A stretch of 64,000 nucleotides of DNA from Flavobacterium plurextorum (GTDB lineage Bacteria > Bacteroidota > Bacteroidia > Flavobacteriales > Flavobacteriaceae). Made by a program: the position numbers and the translations under genes. The notes under the pieces were generated by a model. It made no database searches. It was given only the letters and a program-made list of their open reading frames with translations, and had not been told where the DNA came from. The stretch spans positions 1 through 64,000 of the forward strand of contig NZ_MUHD01000027.1 of NCBI RefSeq assembly GCF_002217395.1. Reading direction: 5' to 3'. Shown here in pieces: positions 52,960 to 63,155 of this stretch (the first letter of the stretch is position 1; each line of letters opens with the position of its first letter).

Positions 52960-54999
52960 ATGAAAAAAAACATTTTTTTATTGGGCTTTTTCCTGTTGTT
53001 TTCCATATTAGCAAAGGCTCAGATATACAATCCCATAAAATGGAAAACCAGTGTCGAGAAAATTTCTGATACTGAATACGAATTGCAGGCAAAAGCTATT
53101 ATAGAATCTGGCTGGCATTTATACAGCCAGGAAGTTTCTGACGGAGGTCCAATTCCAACACGTTTTAATTTTATTAAAGGAGCAGATTTCCTTTTAATGG
53201 ATGCTGTAAAAGAAGAAAATGGAAAAACGGTTAATGATCCCGTTTTCAAAATGCAGATTAAGTTTTTTGAGAAAGAAACGACTTTTAGACAGCGTATTAA
53301 AATACTTTCATCAAAACCATTCAAAATCAATGCAGATGTTGAATTTATGGTTTGTAATGACGAAAACTGTCTTCCGCCAAGTTCAGATGAATTGGAGTTT
53401 ACTGTGAGTCCTTCCGCGAAAGCGAAAACTTTAATAGAAGCTGCTTTAAAAACGGAAACAAAAATAGAGGTAACTGAACCCGCCGTAGTTGAGGTAAAAG
53501 AAAAAACAGAAAAATTAATTGCAGCAACAATTGTAAAAACGTCTCAAAAAGAAATTAAGAAAAACGAACCAAAAACAGTATCGAGAAGTTTATGGACGAT
53601 TTTTTTATTGTCGTTTTTCTCAGGATTTGCTGCGTTGTTAACGCCTTGTGTTTTTCCGATGATTCCAATGACAGTCAGTTTTTTTACCAAACAAAGCAAG
53701 ACAAGATCGCAGGGAATTAGAAAAGCCGTTTTTTATGGAATTGCGATTATTACTATTTATATTTTTTTGGGAGCTGTTGTGACATGGGCTTTTGGAGCAG
53801 ATTCTCTAAATGCACTTTCAACAAATGTTTGGTTTAACTTGATCTTTTTTGTGCTTTTAATGATTTTTGCCTTTTCATTTTTAGGAGCATTCGAAATTAT
53901 GCTTCCGAATGCGTGGGCAAACAAAGTCGATTCGAAGGCAGACAAAGGCGGATTAATTGGGATTTTCTTTATGGCTTTGGCTTTGGCAATTGTCTCTTTT
54001 TCGTGTACAGGACCAATCGTAGGGACATTATTAGTCGAAGCTGCTTCAAAAGGCGGAATTGCGCCTATTATTGGAATGTTAGGATTCTCTACGGCGATTG
54101 CATTACCTTTTTCTTTATTTGCCGCTTTTCCGGGGTGGCTGCACGCATTGCCAAAATCTGGCGGATGGCTTAATACGGTAAAAGTAGTTTTAGGTTTCCT
54201 TGAATTGGCTTTAGCCTTTAAGTTTTTGTCTAATGCCGATTTGGTGCTGCAATTACATTGGCTGGAAAGAGAAGTTTTTCTTGTAATCTGGATTGCAGTT
54301 TTTGGAGTTTTGGCACTTTATTTATTCGGAAAAATTACCTTGCCGCACGATTCTCCGTTACAGCATATTTCAGTAGGAAGATTAGCATTTGGATTATTGG
54401 TGCTAAGTTTTACCATTTATCTAATTCCTGGTCTTTTTGGTGCGCCTCTTAAACTCATCAGCGGATTCCCGCCGCCAATGCAGTACAGTGAATCTCCAAA
54501 TGGATTTGGAAATTCTAATAATACTTCTATATCAAAAGTGCTTTTACCTGAAGGAGCAGAATTTGGTCCTCAAAACCTAATCAGTTTTCATGATTATGAC
54601 AAGGGAATGGAATTTGCAAAAAAAACAGGGAAACCCGTTTTGCTTGATTTTACGGGACATGCGTGTGTAAATTGCAGGAAAATGGAGGAACTGGTTTGGT
54701 CTAGTTCGAAAGTTCTGGAAGTGTTAAAAAATGATATTGTGTTGATTTCATTATATGTGGATGATAAAAAAGAACTGCCTGAAAAGGAACAATATATTTC
54801 TGAAACAACCGGAAAAAAAATCAAAACCGTCGGGAACAAATGGAGTGATCTTCAAATTAAAACCTATAAAGCAAATGCGCAGCCGTTTTATGTAATAGTT
54901 GATCACAAAAGTGCTAATCTTACAGAGCCGTCTGCTTATAATCCTGATATTGAGAATTATTATAATTGGCTTAAAAACGGAATTTCTAATTTTAAATAA
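52960..54999 (+). CDS. DsbD-like thiol:disulfide interchange protein
   Basis: A 679-residue inner-membrane reductase. After a signal peptide (ending KAQ, about 22) comes a periplasmic DsbD-alpha-like domain (residues 23-150). The membrane part (about 215-515) follows, with the redox motifs LLTPCVFPMIP and SFSCTGPIVG. Last is a C-terminal thioredoxin domain with Cys569-V-N-Cys572 in TGHACVNCRKME. It carries electrons from cytoplasmic thioredoxin to the periplasm, and so can feed the thioredoxin and TlpA proteins encoded upstream. A terminator precedes it, so it may also have its own promoter. Confidence 0.92.
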   Translation: MKKNIFLLGFFLLFSILAKAQIYNPIKWKTSVEKISDTEYELQAKAIIESGWHLYSQEVSDGGPIPTRFNFIKGADFLLMDAVKEENGKTVNDPVFKMQIKFFEKETTFRQRIKILSSKPFKINADVEFMVCNDENCLPPSSDELEFTVSPSAKAKTLIEAALKTETKIEVTEPAVVEVKEKTEKLIAATIVKTSQKEIKKNEPKTVSRSLWTIFLLSFFSGFAALLTPCVFPMIPMTVSFFTKQSKTRSQGIRKAVFYGIAIITIYIFLGAVVTWAFGADSLNALSTNVWFNLIFFVLLMIFAFSFLGAFEIMLPNAWANKVDSKADKGGLIGIFFMALALAIVSFSCTGPIVGTLLVEAASKGGIAPIIGMLGFSTAIALPFSLFAAFPGWLHALPKSGGWLNTVKVVLGFLELALAFKFLSNADLVLQLHWLEREVFLVIWIAVFGVLALYLFGKITLPHDSPLQHISVGRLAFGLLVLSFTIYLIPGLFGAPLKLISGFPPPMQYSESPNGFGNSNNTSISKVLLPEGAEFGPQNLISFHDYDKGMEFAKKTGKPVLLDFTGHACVNCRKMEELVWSSSKVLEVLKNDIVLISLYVDDKKELPEKEQYISETTGKKIKTVGNKWSDLQIKTYKANAQPFYVIVDHKSANLTEPSAYNPDIENYYNWLKNGISNFK

Positions 55000-55036
55000 A
55001 GCATAGACAGAAAATTAGACCGTTATTTTTTAATCT

Positions 55037-55093
55037 CGCCAAGCCGCCAATTTTTTTAGGTTTTCTAATGAAAATAGGCTGCTTGGCGTTTTT
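55037..55093 (+). terminator. Hairpin terminator after the DsbD-like gene
   Basis: CGCCAAGC (55037-55044) pairs with GCTTGGCG (55081-55088), followed by five T. The words (cgccaagccgcc, ggctgcttggcg) also resemble the intergenic repeats of flavobacteria. Confidence 0.65.
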
Positions 55094-55244
55094 GTGAGCA
55101 ATTTTTGGTACGCATTAAAAAATGGTACAGAAAGAAATACAGCAAATAAATAAGTAAGAATTTGGGGATAGTATTACCGAATTTCGGGATGCACATTATC
55201 TTCTGGCTAGTCTTAACTTTGAGTAAATCAAAAATAGATTAGTT

Positions 55245-57185
55245 ATGAGTTCTACCACTTCAAAATTCGATAAATTACTTAATGGTTCTCAAGAATATGG
55301 AAATGTGAACCACAAACCGGACTCTAGTAAAGAGGTTCAAATTAATACACCTGAAAAAACAATGCCTTTTTCAGATCAAATTGGAAACTATCAGCGAAAC
55401 AAAGGGATTCCTTCAAAATCGTATAAAGACAGTAAAATTTATATTGTTGGAAGCGGTATTGCAGGAATGGCAGCAGCTTATTATTTTATCCGTGACGCTC
55501 ATGTTCCTGGTGAGAATATTATTTTTCTGGATCAGCTTCATGTAGATGGCGGATCACTTGATGGCGCCGGAAATACTACAGATGGTTATATTATTCGCGG
55601 CGGACGTGAAATGGATATGACTTATGAAAACCTTTGGGATATTTTTCAGGATATTCCAGCTTTAGAACTTCCGGAACCGTATAGCGTATTAGACGAATAC
55701 CGTTTGGTTAATGATAATGATCCTAATTACTCTAAAGCGAGATTGATTCATAATAAAGGACAAATAAAAGATTTCAGTAAATTTGGATTGGAGAAAAAAG
55801 ATCAGCTTGCGATTATAAAATTGCTCCTTAAAAAGAAAGAAGATTTAGACGATTTAACCATCGAAGACTATTTTAGTAAATCTTTCTTAGAAAGTAATTT
55901 TTGGTTCTTTTGGCGTACTATGTTTGCCTTCGAAAACTGGCACAGTTTATTAGAATGTAAATTGTATATGCACCGTTTTCTGCATGCAATCGACGGAATG
56001 AAGGATCTTTCATGTCTCGTTTTTCCAAAATACAATCAATATGATACCTTTATTACACCGCTTCGAAGATTTCTTCAGAGTAAAGGCGTACAAATTGACT
56101 TAAACACACTCGTTAAAGATTTAGATATTCACAGTAATACCGAAGGTAAAGTAGTGGAAGCTATTATTACCGAAAAAAACGGGAAAGAAGAAAGAATTCC
56201 TGTAGGTAAAGATAACTATGTAATTGCTACAACAGGTTCTATGACTGAAGATACCTTTTACGGAGATAATAAAAATGCTCCAATTATAGGTTTAGACAAC
56301 AGTACGAGCGGACAAAGTGCCGGGTGGAAATTATGGAAAAATCTGGCCGCTAAATCACCTGTTTTCGGGAAACCTGAAAAATTCTGTGGTAACATTGCAA
56401 AATCTTCTTGGGAATCGGCTACACTTACTTGTAAACCTTCTGCCTTTGTAGAAAAAGTAAAGGAACTTTGTGTCAACGATCCGTACTCAGGAAAAACGGC
56501 AACAGGAGGAATTGTAACCATCAGCGATTCAAAATGGTTAATGAGTTTTACATGTAACAGACAACCTCATTTTCCAGACCAGCCGGATGATATTTTAGTA
56601 ATTTGGGTCTATGCCCTTTTTATGGACAAAGAAGGTGATTATGTCAAAAAAACAATGCCGCAATGTACTGGAAATGAGATTTTGGCTGAATTAGCGTATC
56701 ATTTAGGAATCATTGATCAACTAGACAATATTGTTGAAAATACCATTGTTAGAAGTTCTTACATGCCATATATCACGTCTATGTTTATGCCGAGAGCAAA
56801 AGGCGATCGTCCTCAAGTAGTGCCGGAAGGTTGTACCAATTTAGGTTTAGTAGGGCAATTTGTAGAAACCAATAATGATATTGTATTTACAATGGAAAGT
56901 TCTGTGCGAACTGCCAGAATAGCGGTTTACGACTTATTGAATCTGAACAAACAGGTGCCGGACATTAATCCGCTGCAATACGATATTCGTCATTTGCTTA
57001 AAGCTGCACAATCATTAAATGATTATGAGCCAATAGTAGGTGAAGGACTTTTAAGAAAATTTCTAAAAGGAACTTACTACGAACATCTGCTTGTTGAAAA
57101 TGCTGATGATGGGCAAGAGCACGAATCCTTCTTTAATGAACAATTAAATAAGTTAAAACATTGGATAGGAGGAATCAGAGATTAA
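55245..57185 (+). CDS. ohyA: Oleate hydratase
   Basis: A 646-residue FAD-dependent hydratase (myosin-cross-reactive antigen family). It adds water to the cis-9 double bond of oleic and related acids, giving 10-hydroxystearate. The FAD motif is [14 protein letters not shown] (residues 68-81). The catalytic residues known from the Elizabethkingia meningoseptica enzyme, Glu122 and Tyr241, fall at exactly those positions here (RGGREMD and LYMHRFLH), and the length is the same as I remember for that enzyme. It is a cytoplasmic or membrane-associated protein, likely used to detoxify unsaturated fatty acids. The AraC gene downstream on the same strand may be its regulator. Confidence 0.95.
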   Translation: MSSTTSKFDKLLNGSQEYGNVNHKPDSSKEVQINTPEKTMPFSDQIGNYQRNKGIPSKSYKDSKIYIVGSGIAGMAAAYYFIRDAHVPGENIIFLDQLHVDGGSLDGAGNTTDGYIIRGGREMDMTYENLWDIFQDIPALELPEPYSVLDEYRLVNDNDPNYSKARLIHNKGQIKDFSKFGLEKKDQLAIIKLLLKKKEDLDDLTIEDYFSKSFLESNFWFFWRTMFAFENWHSLLECKLYMHRFLHAIDGMKDLSCLVFPKYNQYDTFITPLRRFLQSKGVQIDLNTLVKDLDIHSNTEGKVVEAIITEKNGKEERIPVGKDNYVIATTGSMTEDTFYGDNKNAPIIGLDNSTSGQSAGWKLWKNLAAKSPVFGKPEKFCGNIAKSSWESATLTCKPSAFVEKVKELCVNDPYSGKTATGGIVTISDSKWLMSFTCNRQPHFPDQPDDILVIWVYALFMDKEGDYVKKTMPQCTGNEILAELAYHLGIIDQLDNIVENTIVRSSYMPYITSMFMPRAKGDRPQVVPEGCTNLGLVGQFVETNNDIVFTMESSVRTARIAVYDLLNLNKQVPDINPLQYDIRHLLKAAQSLNDYEPIVGEGLLRKFLKGTYYEHLLVENADDGQEHESFFNEQLNKLKHWIGGIRD

Positions 57186-57218
57186 AACATAATTGTATAT
57201 AATATCATATTTCAAATA

Positions 57219-57254
57219 AATGACGTTAAGGCTTTTGCTTTAGCGTCATTTTTG
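57219..57254 (+). terminator. Intrinsic terminator after ohyA
   Basis: TGACGTTAAGGC (57221-57232) pairs with GCTTTAGCGTCA (57237-57248), with two non-Watson-Crick positions of G-U type, followed by TTTTT. Confidence 0.75.
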
Positions 57255-57377
57255 CATGAATTAAGTTTAATTAATTATTAAAAGGTCACATTTTATAAGG
57301 AATTATACCTAATAAATGCTTATTTTTATACGTAAATTAGTTTTCCAAAAACAATATTTAAGCAGGATTTATATAGG

Positions 57378-58253
57378 ATGGATCAACCTTACGATAAAAT
57401 AAGAGATACATTAGCCTATTTTGAGGTTGATAATAAGTTACCCTATTATGTTTCTTCGGGTAAAAAACAAATGGAATATCCTCAGAAGCCTTTTCGGATG
57501 GATTATTATTCGTTGTGTATTTGTACTGAAGGAGATATCGATATTGCTATTGACGGACATCAGCATGATATAAAACAATTTACTTTACTAATTGCAAGAC
57601 CTGCAACCATTATTGCTTTTCATAATAACAGCGAAGACTTTAGGATGAAATTGCTGTTTTTTGAAAAGGAATTTCTGCTTAAATACATATCTGATCCTTT
57701 TATCATTGAAAGACTGGCTTTTTTTAAAGACAGATCATTTGAGCTCATACAACTCAAAGAGCAAGATGCCAAAAAGCTTATTAAATTGATGAAATACCTT
57801 GAAAGTAAAATTGAGGCCGATTTGAAGTTTAAAGATGAAATTGTCAGAACCATTATATTCAATCTGCTTTTAGAAACAGCCGAATTATTACCAAAAGAAG
57901 CACCTGAAACAGTTTCAATTGCTAGTAATCCGAAAGATACTTATTTCCAGTTCCTTAATCTGGTTATGAATAATATAACGCAACATAAAGGAGTAAGTTA
58001 TTATGCTCAGAAATTACATATCTCAAACAAATACCTGATTCAGATTGTCAAAAAAGCTGCAGACAAAACTCCGCACGAAATTATCGATGCTCATTTGTTA
58101 AAAGAAGCCGTCGTATTATTAGGAAATCCAGCAATCAATATAAGTGATATTGCTTATCGACTTAGATTTAATTCAGTTTCTGCTTTTGGACGTTTTTTTA
58201 AAAAACATTCTTCTATTTCTCCAACAGATTATCGCCGACTTCAAAATTTATAG
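57378..58253 (+). CDS. AraC-family transcriptional regulator near ohyA
   Basis: A 291-residue regulator with an AraC-type cupin N-terminus (YSLCICTEGDIDIAIDGHQHDIKQFTL is the barrel region, read in parts) and a C-terminal double helix-turn-helix (YAQKLHISNKYLIQIVKKA and ISDIAYRLRFNSVSAFGRFFKK, then SPTDYR). It follows oleate hydratase after 192 bp and a terminator and has its own start. It may sense a fatty acid or a carbon source; control of ohyA or of the GH97 gene 170 bp downstream is only a guess. Confidence 0.87.
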   Translation: MDQPYDKIRDTLAYFEVDNKLPYYVSSGKKQMEYPQKPFRMDYYSLCICTEGDIDIAIDGHQHDIKQFTLLIARPATIIAFHNNSEDFRMKLLFFEKEFLLKYISDPFIIERLAFFKDRSFELIQLKEQDAKKLIKLMKYLESKIEADLKFKDEIVRTIIFNLLLETAELLPKEAPETVSIASNPKDTYFQFLNLVMNNITQHKGVSYYAQKLHISNKYLIQIVKKAADKTPHEIIDAHLLKEAVVLLGNPAINISDIAYRLRFNSVSAFGRFFKKHSSISPTDYRRLQNL

Positions 58254-58380
58254 AAATCAGTAAATTACATTTCTTTTTCTCTTTTTACGCGAAAGATTAT
58301 TCTTAATTTAAACCGCGTTTTTATTCCATTATATTTATTTTTTTCTACAAAGTATTGCTTTTTAATTTATTTTATTATTT

Positions 58381-58400
58381 TTACTAAATCGATTTAGGAA
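58381..58400. promoter_or_regulatory. Putative LacI-type operator before the GH97 gene
   Basis: TTACTAAATCGATTTAGGAA is a palindrome with 9 of 10 pairs matching. It lies 23 bp before the GH97 start. The same word occurs before the LacI gene (62007) and the SusC gene (63156). Confidence 0.7.
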
Positions 58401-58423
58401 TTTTTACTCTTTCAAATTATCTT

Positions 58424-60526
58424 ATGAAAAATACATTTTTTAGCTGCTTCTTTATATTGTTTTTAGTCGGATTTGTTACTGCGCAAGACCTTAAGTCTCC
58501 TAATGGTAACTTAACAATGAAATTTCATTTGGATCAAAACGGAACACCGGTTTATACTTTAAACTTTAAACAAAAAGCAGTAATTCAAGAAAGCAAAATG
58601 GGTTTTGTTATAAAGTCTGATATTTTATTGAATACAGGTTTTCAAGTTGCCGAAACGAAATTTCAGTCGGAAAATAGTACTTGGAAACCCGTTTTAGGAG
58701 AGCAAAAAGAAATACAAAATCAATACAATGAATTAAAAGTTGATCTTGTGCAAGAAAAGAGCAAACGAAAAATGTCTATTTACTTTCGTTTGTTTAATGA
58801 TGGTTTAGGTTTTAGATATGAATTTCCGGTGCAAGACAATTTGCGCCACTTTATTATTCAAGAAGAAACAACTGAATTTAATTTGACCGGAGATCATAAA
58901 TTATTTTGGATTCCGGGTGATTATGATACTAATGAATATAGTTATTCAACTTCAAAAATATCAGAAATGCAGTCTTTGGTTTACGATGCAACACATGTTC
59001 CATTAGCTGCGCAAACAACAATTAAAAATTTAGCTGCTCAAACGCCTTTAATGATGAAGACAAATGAGGGACTTTATATTAATATTCATGAAGCTGCGCT
59101 AAAAAACTTTCCGGCAATGTGCCTTAATGTAAATGACAAAACGTATTCATTAAGTTCACATTTAGTTCCAGACGCAGTTGGCAATAAAGGATATATTCAA
59201 ACAGGAAGTTTCACGCCATGGCGAACTATTGTTGTAAGCGATGATGCTAGAAATATTCTATCATCAAAGATGATTTTGAATCTAAATGAACCTTGTGCTT
59301 TTGAAGATGTTTCTTGGATAAAACCAGTAAAATATATTGGTGTTTGGTGGGAATATTTTACAGGCGGAGGATCTACTTGGGCGTATTCAGACAATCAGGA
59401 TGTTGTAATTGGGAAAACGGATTTTTCTAAGTTAAAACCAAATAATACACACGGAGCAAATACTAAGCATGTAAAAGAATATATAGATTTTGCTTCATCA
59501 AATGGTTTTGATGCTGTTTTGGTAGAAGGCTGGAACGAAGGCTGGGAAGATAATACTGCTTTTAAAAAAGAACATATTTATAGTTTTACCAAAGCATATC
59601 CAGATTTTAATGTGAAAGAATTAAGCGATTATGCGGCGAAGAAAAACGTTAAAATCATCATGCATCACGAAACAACATCATCAGTTTCTGAATATGAAAG
59701 ACAGTTGAAAGATGCTTTAAATTTTATGGTTGATAACAATTACAATGCTGTAAAAACAGGATATGTTGGGCCAATTATTCCAAGAGGAGAACATCACGAC
59801 GGACAGCAAATGGTAAATCATTATACTTATGTAGCAAAAGAAGCTGCGAAGCGTAAAATTATGGTAGATTCGCATGAAGCCGTTCGTCCAACAGGTTTGC
59901 ATCGTACCTATCCAAACTGGTTTGCGCAAGAATCAGCTCGTGGAACTGAGTTTGAATCGATGGAAGGAATTCATCCGGATCATACTACAATTTTGCCTTT
60001 TACAAGATTAATGGGCGGACCAATGGATTATACTCCAGGAATTTTTCAAGGTGATTTATCAGTTTACGGAGCGAAGAAAAATAAATTGAGCACAACGCTT
60101 GTTAAGCAATTGGCATTGTATGTTACAATGTACAGTCCGTTGCAAATGGCTGCCGATTTACCAGAAAATTATATAAAGTTTAATGACGCTTTTCAGTTTA
60201 TAAAAGATGTCGCTTTAGATTGGGATGAAACTTATATTCTAGAAGCTGAACCAGGTGATTATATTACTATTGCCAGAAAAACAAAAGGCAAACAAGAATG
60301 GTTTGTGGGTGCAATTACAGATGAAAATTCACGTACAGCTTTAATTGATTTTAGTTTTCTTCCAGCGGGAAAAAACTTTACAGCAACAATTTATGAAGAT
60401 GGAAAAACGGCAGATTATAAAACTAATCCGCAATCGTACAACATTCGAAAAGTAACCGTAAACAGTAAGACAAAACTGAAACAAAAACTAGCATCAAGCG
60501 GAGGCGCTGCGATTTCTATAAAGTAG
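58424..60526 (+). CDS. Glycoside hydrolase family 97 alpha-glucosidase (SusB-like)
   Basis: A 700-residue exported enzyme with signal peptide ending VTAQ (about residue 20). GH97 enzymes are calcium-dependent. The glutamates that mark the inverting, SusB-type subgroup are present: Glu416 in HHETTSS, Glu485 in SHEAVRPTG and Glu509 in GTEFES. Their spacing (69 and 24 residues) equals that of SusB residues 439, 508 and 532. It therefore removes glucose from malto-oligosaccharides in the periplasm, rather than galactose. A LacI-type operator precedes it, and a SusC gene and LacI regulator lie nearby. Confidence 0.93.
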   Translation: MKNTFFSCFFILFLVGFVTAQDLKSPNGNLTMKFHLDQNGTPVYTLNFKQKAVIQESKMGFVIKSDILLNTGFQVAETKFQSENSTWKPVLGEQKEIQNQYNELKVDLVQEKSKRKMSIYFRLFNDGLGFRYEFPVQDNLRHFIIQEETTEFNLTGDHKLFWIPGDYDTNEYSYSTSKISEMQSLVYDATHVPLAAQTTIKNLAAQTPLMMKTNEGLYINIHEAALKNFPAMCLNVNDKTYSLSSHLVPDAVGNKGYIQTGSFTPWRTIVVSDDARNILSSKMILNLNEPCAFEDVSWIKPVKYIGVWWEYFTGGGSTWAYSDNQDVVIGKTDFSKLKPNNTHGANTKHVKEYIDFASSNGFDAVLVEGWNEGWEDNTAFKKEHIYSFTKAYPDFNVKELSDYAAKKNVKIIMHHETTSSVSEYERQLKDALNFMVDNNYNAVKTGYVGPIIPRGEHHDGQQMVNHYTYVAKEAAKRKIMVDSHEAVRPTGLHRTYPNWFAQESARGTEFESMEGIHPDHTTILPFTRLMGGPMDYTPGIFQGDLSVYGAKKNKLSTTLVKQLALYVTMYSPLQMAADLPENYIKFNDAFQFIKDVALDWDETYILEAEPGDYITIARKTKGKQEWFVGAITDENSRTALIDFSFLPAGKNFTATIYEDGKTADYKTNPQSYNIRKVTVNSKTKLKQKLASSGGAAISIK

Positions 60527-60539
60527 AAAAATGGCACAC

Positions 60540-60790
60540 GGATGACGCGGATTCGCTATCGCGAAAACGCAGATTAACGCGGATTTTTTTTAGTCATTCT
60601 AATCTGTGGCAAAAAAGGTTTCACGCTCCCGATAGCTATCGGGATGGCAGATTTAGCAGGTTTTTTTAAATCATTTTAATCCTTTTATCCCGATAGCTAT
60701 CGGGAGTGTTAAAAAGAAGATTCCACTTAGATTAGGCAGGTTTAAGTTATGTGCGAATTGATTAGTGATAATTAGTGAAATTAGCAGCAA
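60540..60790. repeat. Repeat-rich spacer with two identical 18-bp palindromes
   Basis: TCCCGATAGCTATCGGGA, a perfect palindrome, occurs at 60627-60644 and 60688-60705. A related palindrome, TTCGCTATCGCGAA, lies near 60552. Words such as ggattaacgcggattt, gcagatttag and attagtgaaattagcag frame them and appear to be degenerate flavobacterial repeats. The region separates the GH97 gene from the isomerase gene and has no coding signal. Confidence 0.75.
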
Positions 60791-60817
60791 AAAAATAAAA
60801 TATAAAAAATATAAAAA

Positions 60818-61786
60818 ATGAATACGAAAATGTACCCTTTACAGTTTGAACCAATTTTGAAAGAAAGAATTTGGGGAGGCGAAAAATTAAAAACGGTTCT
60901 TAATAAACCTATTGTTTCTTCTATTACAGGAGAAAGCTGGGAATTGTCTACAGTAGAAGGTGATGTAAGTGTGGTGGCGAATGGAGAATTAAAAGGAAAA
61001 TCATTGACAGAACTTATTGATAAATCTCCAAATGATATTTTAGGAAAAAATGTTTATGCTCGATTTGGCAATCAATTTCCGTTGCTTTTTAAATATCTAG
61101 ATGCACGCGAAGATTTATCAATACAAGTACATCCAAATGATAAATTAGCGAAAGAACGTCATAACTCTTTTGGTAAAACCGAAATGTGGTACGTTATGCA
61201 AGCCGATGCTGATGCAAGAATTATTGTTGGTTTTAAAGAAGACTCAAGCAAAGAAGAATATTTAGAAAATCTAAACAATAAAACTTTGGTTTCGATTCTT
61301 GATGATGTAAAAGCAAAAGCTGGTGATGTATTTTTTCTAGAAACAGGAACGGTGCATGCAATTGGAGCAGGATTGGTTGTTGCAGAGATTCAACAGACAT
61401 CTGACATTACGTACCGTTTATATGATTTTGACCGAAAAGATGCTCAAGGAAATACAAGGGAATTACATGTTGACTTAGCGCTTGATGCAATCAATTACAA
61501 TAAAGTAGATACACATAAAAAGTACGAAACAGTATCTAATCAATCGAATGTAATTGTAGATTGTCCTTATTTTACAACAAATATTATTCCGCTAGACGGC
61601 AAGATCGAAGGAAACAAAGACGGAGAAACTTTTACAGTTTATATGTGTATTGAAGGGACTTTTGAGATTAGATATGAAAATGTTAGTTATCAATATAAAA
61701 AAGGCGATACCGTTTTGATTCCTGCAGGAATGCGTAATTATGTGTTAGAAGGAGAAGCTTCAATTTTAGAAGTTTATATTTCGTAA
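60818..61786 (+). CDS. manA: Class I mannose-6-phosphate isomerase
   Basis: A 322-residue cupin-type, zinc-dependent isomerase that interconverts mannose 6-phosphate and fructose 6-phosphate. Zinc-site motifs are visible: SIQVHPND (His105), TEMWYVM and GTVHAIG, with ERIWGGEKL near the N-terminus. The length is that of the shorter bacterial class I enzymes. It is cytoplasmic. It lies between the GH97 gene and the LacI gene, but no copy of the shared operator precedes it, so it may not belong to the same regulon, or may depend on read-through. Confidence 0.92.
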   Translation: MNTKMYPLQFEPILKERIWGGEKLKTVLNKPIVSSITGESWELSTVEGDVSVVANGELKGKSLTELIDKSPNDILGKNVYARFGNQFPLLFKYLDAREDLSIQVHPNDKLAKERHNSFGKTEMWYVMQADADARIIVGFKEDSSKEEYLENLNNKTLVSILDDVKAKAGDVFFLETGTVHAIGAGLVVAEIQQTSDITYRLYDFDRKDAQGNTRELHVDLALDAINYNKVDTHKKYETVSNQSNVIVDCPYFTTNIIPLDGKIEGNKDGETFTVYMCIEGTFEIRYENVSYQYKKGDTVLIPAGMRNYVLEGEASILEVYIS

Positions 61787-62006
61787 AACTATAAGTGTTA
61801 ATTTGATTTAAAAGAGCTGCAAACCAAAAAAAAGAGTTAAATTGCCCGTTAATAATTCAGTAAAGATTCTTAATAAAAGGATATTCATATTAAAATTATG
61901 CCGTTTTTATCTTATTAAAAATAACGATTAATGCTAAAAACACATATAATTACTGTTAAATATGATTATTATTGGCTTTAAAATAATGATTTGTTTAAAA
62001 TAATAT

Positions 62007-62026
62007 CTACAAAATCGTTTTAGTAA
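62007..62026. promoter_or_regulatory. Putative LacI-type operator before the LacI gene
   Basis: CTACAAAATCGTTTTAGTAA matches the palindrome at 58381 at 8 of 10 left and 9 of 10 right positions. It lies about 12 bp before a TATATTTG -7 box (62038-62045), over the expected -33 region, so the regulator probably represses itself. Confidence 0.65.
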
Positions 62027-62037
62027 CTATTTTTAGT

Positions 62038-62045
62038 TATATTTG
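62038..62045 (+). promoter_or_regulatory. Bacteroidota -7 promoter box of the LacI gene
   Basis: TATATTTG is a perfect TAnnTTTG match, 43 bp before the start codon. No clear -33 TTG is found at the usual distance; the operator occupies that site. Confidence 0.5.
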
Positions 62046-62087
62046 TGATATCGTTAATAACAGCTTAATGAAAAATTAACTCTCTAG

Positions 62088-63098
62088 ATGAAAAAAATAA
62101 CTATTAAAGATATTGCAACAGAAGCTGAGGTTTCTATATCTACGGTGTCTTTTGTTATTAATGATAAAGGAGAGAAGATGGGAATAAGCCCGGCGGTAAT
62201 TAAAAAAGTACAGCAAGTTGCTGAAAAACTTAATTATCGACCAAGTATGATAGCGACAAGTCTTCGAACAGGTAAAACGAGATCTATCGGGTTAATTGTT
62301 GAGGATATTTCGAATCAGTTTTTTGCTGATCTTGCGCGGGTAATAGAAGATGAAGCGAGAAATATTGATTATCGCGTTTTTTATTGCAGTACAGGCGGTA
62401 ATGATGAACGTTCTGAGGAGTTAATACATAGTTTACTGCAGGCAAATGTGGATGGGTTTATTATTACTCCGACGCAAAATATAGAAAGCAGTATTGATTT
62501 GCTTTTGAGATTAAAAAAGCCGGTAGTATTAATTGACCGATATTTTGCAGGACAAAATGTGAGCCATGTTGTAATGGATAATTATGAGGCATCAAATTCT
62601 GCAGCAAAATTTTTGATCAATAAAGGTCGTAAGAACATAGCGATTGTCAATATTACATCTGAAATGATTCAGATGAAATCGCGAGAAGACGGATGTCGAG
62701 ATGCATTAAAAGAAGCTGGTATTTATAATGATTCGCTGGTGCTTCATATGGATTACAACAGCACTGAAGAAACCAGAGTTGCAGCGATTGTAAGTTTTTT
62801 AGAAAAAAATCCGCAAATTGATGCCGTTTTGTTTTTAACAAACTATATGGGGCTTGCAGGTTTACAGGCTTTTAAAAAGGTTGGGAAAACGATACCAGAC
62901 GATGTTTCGGTTATTAGTTTTGATGATCATGACAGTTTTAAACTTCATACACCAAAAATAACAGTCATTTCGCAGCCTATTAATGATATTGCGGTCAAAT
63001 CGATACAATTGTTGTTGAGTCAGATGACTGATATGGAGAAATTTGAAATAGAAAAAAGTCTCAAAAAAGGAGAATTGATTGTTAGAGAATCAGTTTAA
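62088..63098 (+). CDS. LacI-family transcriptional regulator
   Basis: A 336-residue regulator with the LacI helix-turn-helix at residues 2-25 (ITIKDIATEAEVSISTVSFVIND) and hinge ALRTGKT-like SLRTGKTRSIGL. A periplasmic-binding-protein-like sensor domain follows (GLIVEDISNQFFADLARVIE; DDVSVISFDDHDSF). The effector is probably a sugar from alpha-glucan breakdown. Palindromes of one kind lie before its own gene, the GH97 gene and the SusC gene, so it is the likely regulator of all three. Confidence 0.93.
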   Translation: MKKITIKDIATEAEVSISTVSFVINDKGEKMGISPAVIKKVQQVAEKLNYRPSMIATSLRTGKTRSIGLIVEDISNQFFADLARVIEDEARNIDYRVFYCSTGGNDERSEELIHSLLQANVDGFIITPTQNIESSIDLLLRLKKPVVLIDRYFAGQNVSHVVMDNYEASNSAAKFLINKGRKNIAIVNITSEMIQMKSREDGCRDALKEAGIYNDSLVLHMDYNSTEETRVAAIVSFLEKNPQIDAVLFLTNYMGLAGLQAFKKVGKTIPDDVSVISFDDHDSFKLHTPKITVISQPINDIAVKSIQLLLSQMTDMEKFEIEKSLKKGELIVRESV

Positions 63099-63155
63099 TT
63101 TTTAAGAGCATAATCATAAAAAAAGAAAAAAACGATTCGTTTTTTTTTAGGAATT

